A stretch of DNA of 11,448 nucleotides from Verrucomicrobiota bacterium (lineage in GTDB: Bacteria; Verrucomicrobiota; Kiritimatiellia; B70-G9): contig QNAJ01000027.1 of the NCBI GenBank assembly GCA_003641465.1, positions 1-11,448 on the forward strand, in the 5' to 3' direction. Shown here piece after piece: positions 5,859 through 11,448 of the stretch (position 1 is the first letter of the stretch; each line of letters opens with the position of its first letter). A model generated the notes under the pieces. That model had not been told where the DNA came from. It saw only the letters and a list, made by a program, of their open reading frames with translations, and searched no databases. A program made the position numbers and the translations under genes.

Positions 5859-8096
5859 TCAGCCCTTGACTGCGCCTTCGGTCAGTCCGCGCACGAACAG
5901 CCGCATGGAGAAGATGAACAGGATGATGATGGGGATGCTCGCCATGGCATAGCCCGCCATCAGCGGCCCCCACAGCTTGATATATTCGCCGGCCATGCGG
6001 AGCAGTTGCACCATCACCGGCAACCGGGCATGATCGCGCATGACGATCAGCGGCAGGACAAAGTCGTTCCACTGGGCGATAAACTGCATGACGCCGACCG
6101 TGCCGAGAATCGGTCCTGAAAGGGGCAGGACGATTCTGAGCATCTGCTGGAAGTGACTGGCACCATCTATTTCCGCGGCTTCGTACAGGTCCCGGGGTAT
6201 GTCGGCCACAAAATTGCGCAGCACGAAGATGGCGAAGATCTGCCCGCCACTGGCCCCCACGAGGATCAGAGCAGTAAGGGTGTTGAGCAGGTTCATGTCC
6301 CGCAGTAGCCGGAAGAGGGGCACCAGATTGGCAATGGCCGGCATCATCATCAGTACCAGTACTGCGTTCCACAGGAAACCGGAAAGCGGCATCCGCAGCC
6401 GGGCGAAAAAGTAGGCGGCCCCCAAGGCGAAAATCAGCGTGAGCACCGTAGCGGTGGTCGAAATGAAAATGCTGTTGGCGACCGTCGGCGTCACCATTTC
6501 CCAGGCAGTGCGCCAATTCTCCCAGTGAAGCGGATGCGTGAGGACGGCGGGTGCCTCATAGAACTGCTGGTTGGTCTTAACGCTGACGATCAGCATCAGG
6601 TAGAGAGGCAGGAAGGCAAAGGCCAGCACGAACCAGATAAAGGCATGCTTGGCGAACCGCAGCCCGAGAGCCGCCACCCGTGTGATCGCTTTTCTCCACG
6701 GAATCTCCGCCCGCTCGTAGGTCCTGCGGATCTTTTCTTCGTGCCGTCGGGTCAGTTCTTCCAGATGCGCCTGTCGCCGGACTGCCAGCAGTTGGGAGAC
6801 CGGGGCCCTGACCAGGTACCAGGGCATGCCGAAGGCCACCAGCAGAAACTTCAATGCCGGGGCGAGATGTTGCACCACCGCGCGCAGCACCGTACCCCCC
6901 GGCAGGGTGATCCGGGCGAGCATGGCAGGCGGATCTACCACCCCCGCGTACCATCCTGCCCCCACGGCCAGCAACAGAAGGCGCGCACTCATTTCTACCG
7001 CTCCCCGGCGTGGGCGGCCGAAAATATAGCCGTAGGGGATTGCGATCAGCAGCAGGATCCAGCCGACAAACGCGAGCTTCTCGGCCAGCATGGCCGCCAA
7101 GGCGAGGGCCAGTAGCGCTCCCCGCACCCGCGCTTTCTGGGGGGTGCTCAGCTCCCCCCACTGCATTCCGTAGTTGCTGAGTTTCTGCAACAGCATCACC
7201 ACCATTGTGAGGACGATTCCCACTGCGCAGGCATAGCCCATGCGCTGGTCCATGAACGCTTTGCGCAACATGAACAGCGCGGGCACGGTGACCACGCCCC
7301 CGGGGCCGCCTTCGAATCCGGCCAGGGCCAGGACCATGCCCGCATCCTTGATGGTGCCGATGATGGTGAACACCAGGTTGATGTAGATCGAACCGGTAAT
7401 CAGCGGAAACTCGATGCGGGTGAACTTCGTCCACCAGTTGACGCCGTCTATGTCCGCGGCCTCATAGATATCCCGCGACACCGACTGGAGCTTGGCCAGG
7501 TGGGTCAGTACGGCGAATGAGCCCACCCAGGGGAATCCCCAGATGATGCAGGCCGGCAGGATGAGGCGGGGGTGTCCCAACCACGCAGGATTCTTGTCAG
7601 GCGCGAAGATATCCCCCCAACCCAGAAAATTCCGCGCGATGTAATCCAGAACCCTCATCAGTCCGGTTGACTTGAGGAAGAGATTGAGATAGCCGCTGGT
7701 GGCTTCAAAGAAGAAGGAGCGCCAGATGAGCACGATGACCAGTCCGGGGAGCACCATGGGGATCACGAAAAGAATGCGATAGAGGAACTGCACCCGCGCA
7801 CTGCGACAACGGTGAATCGCCACCGCCACCGCCAGAGCGGTGCTCATCTTCACCACATTCCACAATCCGATGATGAAAGCGACCCGGAAGGAGTTCCAGA
7901 AGTCAGCATTCTTCACCAGGTCAACGTAGTTACGCAGGCCCACCGGTTCACTGATATCCGCACCGTTCCAGCGGAAGAAGCTGTGGAATACGCCGCTGGC
8001 GGCCGGGTAATACTGAAAGAGAGCTATGAGGATCACCGTGGGCAGCACGAACAGGTAAATCTCCCCGTGATGCCGGATGAGCTTCCACCTCTTCAT
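5859..8096 (-). CDS. Fused MalF-MalG type ABC sugar permease
   Basis: A single 745-residue inner-membrane protein that appears to contain both permease subunits of a carbohydrate (CUT1-type) ABC importer. Residues 1-305 are MalF-like: first helix IYLFVLPTVILIALFQYYP, the periplasmic loop with NPAWLGHPRLIL, and a cytoplasmic EAA loop at 212-218 (EAADIDG) followed by RIEFPLI. Residues about 485-745 are MalG-like: FLPLYLMLIVSVKTNQQFYE, the helix block LMMMPAIANLVPLFRLLRD, and a second EAA loop at 639-645 (EAAEIDG) followed by RIVLPLSGPILG. Between them, about 306-484, is an extra region with several hydrophobic stretches and a charged helix. Each half looks complete at about 260-305 residues. 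The start is ATG 8096, which overlaps the TGA of the upstream binding-protein gene as ATGA and has AGGGGG about 10 nt before it. The same frame stays open further upstream to 8309, but that part lies inside the binding-protein gene. No ATPase gene is present, so the nucleotide-binding subunit must come from elsewhere. The substrate is unknown. Confidence 0.93.
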   Translation of the reverse strand: MKRWKLIRHHGEIYLFVLPTVILIALFQYYPAASGVFHSFFRWNGADISEPVGLRNYVDLVKNADFWNSFRVAFIIGLWNVVKMSTALAVAVAIHRCRSARVQFLYRILFVIPMVLPGLVIVLIWRSFFFEATSGYLNLFLKSTGLMRVLDYIARNFLGWGDIFAPDKNPAWLGHPRLILPACIIWGFPWVGSFAVLTHLAKLQSVSRDIYEAADIDGVNWWTKFTRIEFPLITGSIYINLVFTIIGTIKDAGMVLALAGFEGGPGGVVTVPALFMLRKAFMDQRMGYACAVGIVLTMVVMLLQKLSNYGMQWGELSTPQKARVRGALLALALAAMLAEKLAFVGWILLLIAIPYGYIFGRPRRGAVEMSARLLLLAVGAGWYAGVVDPPAMLARITLPGGTVLRAVVQHLAPALKFLLVAFGMPWYLVRAPVSQLLAVRRQAHLEELTRRHEEKIRRTYERAEIPWRKAITRVAALGLRFAKHAFIWFVLAFAFLPLYLMLIVSVKTNQQFYEAPAVLTHPLHWENWRTAWEMVTPTVANSIFISTTATVLTLIFALGAAYFFARLRMPLSGFLWNAVLVLMMMPAIANLVPLFRLLRDMNLLNTLTALILVGASGGQIFAIFVLRNFVADIPRDLYEAAEIDGASHFQQMLRIVLPLSGPILGTVGVMQFIAQWNDFVLPLIVMRDHARLPVMVQLLRMAGEYIKLWGPLMAGYAMASIPIIILFIFSMRLFVRGLTEGAVKG

Positions 8097-9847
8097 GCTG
8101 TGGTACCCCCTTTTCCGGTCCCGCCCTGCTGCTCCTGCTGCATCTCCCGGCGGATCCGCTCTTCGATGGCTTTCAGCACCCGGGGAGCGTATTCGTACGG
8201 GCCGATCCCGCTGCGCCGCGGGCCGTCGCGCAGAAGTTTCATCTGCCGGGCGTGGCTGATTTCCGGCCATACCTGCCGCTGCGTGGTCAGGACCCGGTAC
8301 TTGATCCACCGCGACACGGCCTCCTGACCGGAGGCCGCCATCGCGCGGGCGCGGATATCCGCCAGGAAATGTTCATTCACATGCATGCCGCGGCGCCAGT
8401 CCCTCTGCTGCTCCAGGAAGTCCTTGATGCCCTGTTCCTTGTAGAAGGGGGTGAATTCCCGGGCCAGCTCCTCATAACTGATTTCCCCCACCTGGAAGGC
8501 GGAATACAGTTGCTGCCACTTGATCCACGTATCTCCGCCCAGGAAGAAATTGAGGCAGCCGTAGACCCCCACCAGGTGAGGCTCGAAAGCCTTCAGCATG
8601 GGGTCCATCTGCGCCCCGCGCACGCTGGGAATCCAGCCGATGATCCGGTTAAGCTTCTCGTTCTGCTTCTGACCCGCCAGGAACAGAAGGAAATCCAGGG
8701 CCACATCAGGATGCCTGCAGGTGCGGGTGATCCCGAAGGGGAAACCTCCCAGCGGCCTTTCGTATATCGGACCCTCAATGACCGACCCGTAGACCGGATC
8801 GTCCTTCCGAGGCAGGGGGAAATCCATCACCCCGACGCGGAACCTGCCTTCGGCCTGTTTCTGGAGACTGCGCGCGTCCCAAGTGCCGGTGGAGATGAAG
8901 ACCGCCCGCTGCTGCGCGAAGAGGAAGACGGCCTCGTCGCGGGTCAGCCCGGTGTACCCCACCTGGAAATGGCTGGTTACCTCCTTCAACATGCGGAAGC
9001 GGGCCCGGATAGCCGGATGATTGAAATCCACCAGACCGATCTTGAAGGCTACGTAAAGCTCATCGTTGCCCACGAATCCGTCGCGATTGAAGTCACATTT
9101 GCGGTGCAGGGCGTAGGTCAATGGATCGAACATCATGCTTTCCCACATCGGCAGGTGATATTTTGAACCGGCAATAGCGATATAGGGACGGCCCTTGGGA
9201 TCGCGATGGCGCTCGATTTCTTCGCACACCTTCAGAAAGGCACGATACTCCTGGGGAGCTTTGTTCAGTCCGGTGAGTTTCTTCAGAAGGTCCCGGTTAT
9301 AGAAGATCCTCACCCCGAACTGAGAGAGGGGAATGTTGATATATTCCTGCATTTCATCCACATAGGAACCGCGCATAGCATCTTTGAAGGTCTGGCGCAA
9401 AGGCACCCCTTCCAGTTCGGTCCCCCGATTGTAAGGATTGGGCCGGTTCACATAGCGGGTCAGCGGAATGAAGTAGCGGTTGTAGTAGGAGACCCAGACG
9501 TGATAGGGCAGCCCCAGCCCCAGCTCAAGCATGTCCGGTGCGGTCCCCCCCATGAGCTGAGTGCTTACCCATTGGCCGTAGATGCTCTCGGGTATGGCGT
9601 CCTGGATGATGCGAACACGCGGATGCTGCTTGGCATAGTCCGCTGCCAGCTCGTTGAGCGCCTCCCGCACGCTGGCCTCGAGCTGCCAGTGGCCGATACG
9701 CAGGGTGATGGTACCGGGAGGTGCCTCCCGGGTCCGATAGGTGACGATCGCCAGCACCGACCACAGGTAAGTCAGCGCGATCACCGCCACCGGCAGGTGA
9801 CGCCGGAAGCCCTCTCCCACTGCGATGAGCCGCCGCATGACCGTCAT
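8093..9847 (-). CDS. Membrane-tethered family-1 solute-binding protein with EF-hand-like loop
   Basis: Extracytoplasmic binding protein of a sugar-type ABC importer, expected to deliver ligand to the fused permease encoded next. An uncleaved-looking hydrophobic helix (HLPVAVIALTYLWSVLAIVTY, about 17-37) with no lipobox suggests an N-terminal membrane anchor. The binding fold begins about residue 46 (TITLRIGHWQ). Typical family-1 SBP blocks are MGGTAPDMLELGLGLPYHVW (99-118), FGVRIFYNRDLLKKLTGLNK (177-196), AVFISTGTWDARSL (315-328), and RPLGGFPFGIT (364-374). Residues 252-263 (DFNRDGFVGNDE) fit a canonical EF-hand calcium loop inside the domain. At 584 aa it is longer than common SBPs, with a charged, helix-rich C-terminal extension after about 455 ending in a Gly/Gln-rich tail. 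The start ATG 9847 overlaps the TGA of the TPR gene as ATGA and has GGGGAG 7 nt upstream; ATG 9838 is an alternative. The ligand cannot be told. Confidence 0.92.
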   Translation of the reverse strand: MTVMRRLIAVGEGFRRHLPVAVIALTYLWSVLAIVTYRTREAPPGTITLRIGHWQLEASVREALNELAADYAKQHPRVRIIQDAIPESIYGQWVSTQLMGGTAPDMLELGLGLPYHVWVSYYNRYFIPLTRYVNRPNPYNRGTELEGVPLRQTFKDAMRGSYVDEMQEYINIPLSQFGVRIFYNRDLLKKLTGLNKAPQEYRAFLKVCEEIERHRDPKGRPYIAIAGSKYHLPMWESMMFDPLTYALHRKCDFNRDGFVGNDELYVAFKIGLVDFNHPAIRARFRMLKEVTSHFQVGYTGLTRDEAVFLFAQQRAVFISTGTWDARSLQKQAEGRFRVGVMDFPLPRKDDPVYGSVIEGPIYERPLGGFPFGITRTCRHPDVALDFLLFLAGQKQNEKLNRIIGWIPSVRGAQMDPMLKAFEPHLVGVYGCLNFFLGGDTWIKWQQLYSAFQVGEISYEELAREFTPFYKEQGIKDFLEQQRDWRRGMHVNEHFLADIRARAMAASGQEAVSRWIKYRVLTTQRQVWPEISHARQMKLLRDGPRRSGIGPYEYAPRVLKAIEERIRREMQQEQQGGTGKGGTTA

Positions 9848-10785
9848 CCCTGGTCTCCCCGCCGGCTTCTCAACCGGGCACGTATGCGCTGTTCGATTTC
9901 ATCCATCCGTTTGAGTGCCTTCTCACACCCGTATCGCCGTATGTCGGTAGGATACTCCTCGATCAGCTTGCGGTAATATTTGCGGGCGGTTTCGAAGTCA
10001 CCCACCTCAAACTCCGCAATGGTGGCGATGTTCCAGTACTGCCAGGCGTTTTCCTGGAAGGGATTGGTGGGATCCACTTCCCGGGTTTTCAGCGCCTGTA
10101 ATTCGGCGTCGAGCCGTTCCTTCTGCATGTCCAGAGTGTCATAGCTTACTGCCAGCAGGCTCCAGGCGGCGCTCACGAATCCCGAATCCGGATGTTCCCG
10201 GATGAACTTCTTGAGCGCTTCTACCGCCCGGCGCGTCGGTTCCGGCCGTAGTGTGGCGACGTAGGTGGATTGCAGATAGATGAAGGCTTCTTCGGCGGCC
10301 AGATGATCGGGGTACCGCTCGATGACCTGGCGGTAGGCGCGCCGCACTTCGTCGTAGTCGGGATTCTGTCCGGGAGGGACCAGGTGCTTCATGCGCGCCA
10401 GCGCCAGCATGCTCCAGGCCGCCAGATCCGACTGCGGAGCTTCCGCAATCAGTTGCCGGTAGATTTTTTCGGCCTGTTTCTTGTCCTGATCCACCAGGGG
10501 CAGGCGCAGGTTCCATACCGTGGCCATACCGTAGAGAGCCTGCAGACGTTCCTGCGACCCGGTGGCACTGTTCCGGGCGGCGGCCTCGAAGCGGCGGAGG
10601 GCCCGGTTGTATTCACGCAGCCGGAAATCGTTCCAACCCAGGGCAATCAGTTTTTCCGGAGGCTTCTTGGGGAGGGTTTCCGCCCGCCGGCAGCTGCAGA
10701 GGATCCCGGCGGCGCACAATGCGCCGGCGATACCGGCTGATAGAAGCGTTTTACCTCGCAGCAGCACCCGGTTCGGCCCGCTCAT
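9844..10785 (-). CDS. TPR-repeat lipoprotein, first gene of transporter operon
   Basis: A 313-residue exported helical-repeat protein. The N-terminus has basic residues, a hydrophobic stretch (LLSAGIAGALCAAGILCSC) and a probable lipobox LCSC with lipidated C32, so it should be membrane-anchored on the outside. The rest consists of tetratricopeptide-like helix pairs: about 46-75 (LGWNDFRLREYNRALRRFEA), 103-130, 144-175 (YDEVRRAYRQVIERYPDH), 184-213 (TRRAVEALKKFIREHPDSGF), and 250-285 (ARKYYRKLIEEYPTD). TPRs bind other proteins, so a scaffold or partner role for the co-encoded binding protein and permease is inferred. It resembles the YfiO/YbgF-like outer-membrane TPR proteins in general form, without evidence for that function. 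I chose ATG 10785 because it gives a normal signal peptide. A TTG at 10833 has a better ribosome binding site (GGAG, 6 nt) and would add 16 residues. The 3' end overlaps the next gene by ATGA. No clear promoter is visible upstream. Confidence 0.88.
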   Translation of the reverse strand: MSGPNRVLLRGKTLLSAGIAGALCAAGILCSCRRAETLPKKPPEKLIALGWNDFRLREYNRALRRFEAAARNSATGSQERLQALYGMATVWNLRLPLVDQDKKQAEKIYRQLIAEAPQSDLAAWSMLALARMKHLVPPGQNPDYDEVRRAYRQVIERYPDHLAAEEAFIYLQSTYVATLRPEPTRRAVEALKKFIREHPDSGFVSAAWSLLAVSYDTLDMQKERLDAELQALKTREVDPTNPFQENAWQYWNIATIAEFEVGDFETARKYYRKLIEEYPTDIRRYGCEKALKRMDEIEQRIRARLRSRRGDQG

Positions 10786-10866
10786 GAAACCCGACCATTC
10801 ATGGTGCCTTACCTGGCGGACGACCGCCAGCAAAAAACGCTCCGCGCCGCCTGCAGATGGGACTTG

Positions 10867-10883
10867 CCCCGCCGACGGCGGGG
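10867..10883. repeat. GC-rich hairpin
   Basis: CCCCGCCGACGGCGGGG is a perfect inverted repeat with 8-bp arms around one base. No T-run follows on either strand, so it is not a typical intrinsic terminator. It lies about 80 nt upstream of the TPR gene and could sit in that gene's leader. Confidence 0.6.
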
Positions 10884-10960
10884 TGTAGTCGCCGTCCGGG
10901 GGCGTAGTTCATCGTTATTGAGTTGATGGTTAGTGGGGGGGTGAACGCTTGTCGTAACTC

Positions 10961-10976
10961 CTTTGCGTCCTTGGCG
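10961..10976. repeat. CTTTGCGTCCTTGGCG dispersed-repeat-like motif
   Basis: The string CTTTGCGTCCTTGGCG followed by GAGAG and a T-run resembles a dispersed intergenic repeat (on the other strand, CGCCAAGGACGCAAAG) that I recall from several unrelated bacterial genomes. Only one copy is in the window, so calling it a repeat rests on recollection. Confidence 0.4.
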
Positions 10977-11112
10977 AGAGTTTTTCTATTCCCGGGCAGC
11001 ACGGGGCAAGTACTCCGCGCAGACTGGGGCGAGCCGCCTTGGGTGGCATAAACCCCGCATCCTACGGCGCAAGCACAGAGTGGCTACTACAAGTCTGCCC
11101 TCCGACCCCTGG

Positions 11113-11127
11113 CCTCTGACCTCTGAC
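11113..11127. repeat. CTCTGAC direct repeat
   Basis: CTCTGAC occurs twice in immediate succession (CCTCTGACCTCTGAC), preceded by further C/T-rich near copies from about 11098. It is part of the repeat patchwork; no function is evident. Confidence 0.45.
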
Positions 11128-11142
11128 TTTCCGTTGTAGCGG

Positions 11143-11157
11143 CCGCTCTTAGAGCGG
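11143..11157. repeat. Small inverted repeat CCGCTC-TTA-GAGCGG
   Basis: CCGCTCTTAGAGCGG has perfect 6-bp arms and a 3-nt loop. It is one of several short hairpins in this non-coding stretch. Confidence 0.5.
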
Positions 11158-11228
11158 GAGGGGAGAGAAGGGGAATGGAAAGAAGGTGTCCCGGAGCACT
11201 GAGTGCCAGTGGCGATCGGCGCCAGCGC

Positions 11229-11257
11229 ATGATTCAGGTCGGAACCCTCCGAATCAT
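11229..11257. repeat. Inverted repeat ATGATTC...GAATCAT
   Basis: Seven-base perfect arms at 11229-11235 and 11251-11257 enclose 15 nt that contain a smaller inverted pair (TCGGA/TCCGA). It resembles a folded repeat unit rather than an operator of a known family. Confidence 0.45.
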
Positions 11258-11263
11258 ATTGTA

Positions 11264-11290
11264 ACCACAGAGAACACAGAGGACACAGAG
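11264..11290. repeat. 9-bp periodic ACACAGAG tract
   Basis: Three consecutive 9-mers, ACCACAGAG, AACACAGAG and GACACAGAG, form a tandem tract that decays rightward into further CAGAG-containing units up to about 11323. I recall similar tracts as widespread intergenic repeats in diverse environmental bacteria; copy number in this genome is unknown. Confidence 0.6.
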
Positions 11291-11323
11291 ATAAGAGAAC
11301 GCAGAGGGCAGAGATTACAGAGA

Positions 11324-11356
11324 ATCCCGCTGGAGCGGGATAATCCCTGCGGCAGG
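11324..11356. repeat. Two adjacent hairpins
   Basis: ATCCCGCTGGAGCGGGAT (11324-11341) is an inverted repeat with 8-bp arms and a 2-nt loop. CCTGCGGCAGG (11346-11356) has 5-bp arms and a single-base loop. They sit between the 9-bp tract and the 31-bp tandem array. Confidence 0.55.
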
Positions 11357-11380
11357 CAGGACTTATCTGCCAAGGGGAAC

Positions 11381-11448
11381 TTCCAAGGGTTGGAAATTTT
11401 GAAAAGAAAATCTCCAAGCTTTGGAAATTTGGAAAGAAAAAGTTCCAA
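11381..11448. repeat. 31-bp tandem array of TTCCAA-N3-TTGGAA palindromes (runs off window)
   Basis: Units begin at 11381, 11412 and 11443, exactly 31 bp apart. Each complete unit starts with a 15-nt palindrome (TTCCAAGGGTTGGAA, then CTCCAAGCTTTGGAA) followed by an A/T-rich purine spacer (AATTTTGAAAAGAAAA, then AATTTGGAAAGAAAAA). The third copy is cut by the window end after TTCCAA. The spacers resemble each other, so this is not a CRISPR array. Function unknown; a multi-site binding array or amplified intergenic repeat is possible. Confidence 0.7.

Larger units (their letters stand above)
10834..11448. other. Repeat-rich intergenic region without a credible gene
   Basis: About 615 bp with no convincing protein or RNA gene. 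The open frames here translate repeats and have no family features. The region is a patchwork of short inverted repeats, low-complexity periodic tracts and the start of a tandem array, each listed separately. It lies upstream of the TPR-SBP-permease operon, so that operon's promoter may be in its left part, but I cannot identify -35/-10 boxes with confidence. The patchwork looks like accumulated copies of non-coding repeat families rather than one element. Confidence 0.7.

Noticed and set aside
6577..7434. Minus-strand open frame of 285 codons overlapping the permease
   Set aside because: Same-strand alternative frame of the permease gene, rich in Arg/Gly/Pro/His; the permease frame has clear membrane-protein character.
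8097..8309. N-terminal extension of the permease frame (71 residues)
   Set aside because: It lies inside the binding-protein gene, is Arg/Pro/Ala-rich like a shadow frame, and ATG 8096 has an ATGA overlap and a ribosome binding site.
8252..9166. Plus-strand open frame of 304 codons
   Set aside because: Antisense shadow of the binding-protein gene; composition typical of a mirrored frame.
10986..11448. Minus-strand small proteins over the repeat region
   Set aside because: The frames translate the 9-bp and 31-bp repeats and have no ribosome binding sites or family features.
11381..11448. CRISPR array
   Set aside because: The period is 31 bp in total, the inter-palindrome segments resemble each other rather than being unique spacers, and no cas genes are nearby.

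Overview
The window is bacterial, GC-rich and gene-dense. It holds nine protein genes, one of them broken, one tRNA, and about 600 bp of repeat-rich intergenic DNA at the right end. No phage, transposase, plasmid or CRISPR gene is visible. I suspect a relative of Lentisphaerota, Kiritimatiellota or Verrucomicrobiota. The grounds are a LacI regulator, a sugar-type ABC importer with a membrane-tethered binding protein, and intergenic repeats of the TTCCAA-N3-TTGGAA type. This placement is inference from recollection, not demonstrated.

Layout. (1) 22-1047 (+) is a complete LacI-family sugar-type repressor. (2) 1141-2622 (+) is a polytopic glycosyltransferase of the GT39/ArnT kind, broken by two compensating single-base frameshifts. 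(3) 2738-3454 (-) is a small lipoprotein of unknown function with a probable beta-sandwich domain. (4) 3599-3673 (+) is tRNA-Cys(GCA), followed by a DUF4438 protein (3740-4657). (5) gcvH (4733-5116) and lipB (5091-5837) overlap by 26 bp: a lipoyl-domain acceptor protein next to the octanoyltransferase that starts its lipoylation. (6) 10785 down to 5859 (-) is a three-gene operon with two ATGA start/stop overlaps. It encodes a TPR lipoprotein, a family-1 solute-binding protein held by an N-terminal membrane helix and carrying an EF-hand-like loop, and a 745-residue permease. (7) 10786-11448 has no credible gene but contains several hairpins, a 9-bp periodic element and the start of a 31-bp tandem array of palindromes.

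The most unusual item is the operon in (6). The permease is one polypeptide joining a MalF-like half to a MalG-like half, each with its own EAA loop, through a linker of about 180 residues that itself appears to contain membrane segments and a charged helix. The TPR lipoprotein, calcium-loop binding protein and fused permease look like a coherent import or sensing machine. No ATPase or catabolic enzyme is encoded in the window, so a shared ATPase elsewhere would have to power it. The LacI gene lies at the other end of the window, and nothing in the sequence links it to this operon.
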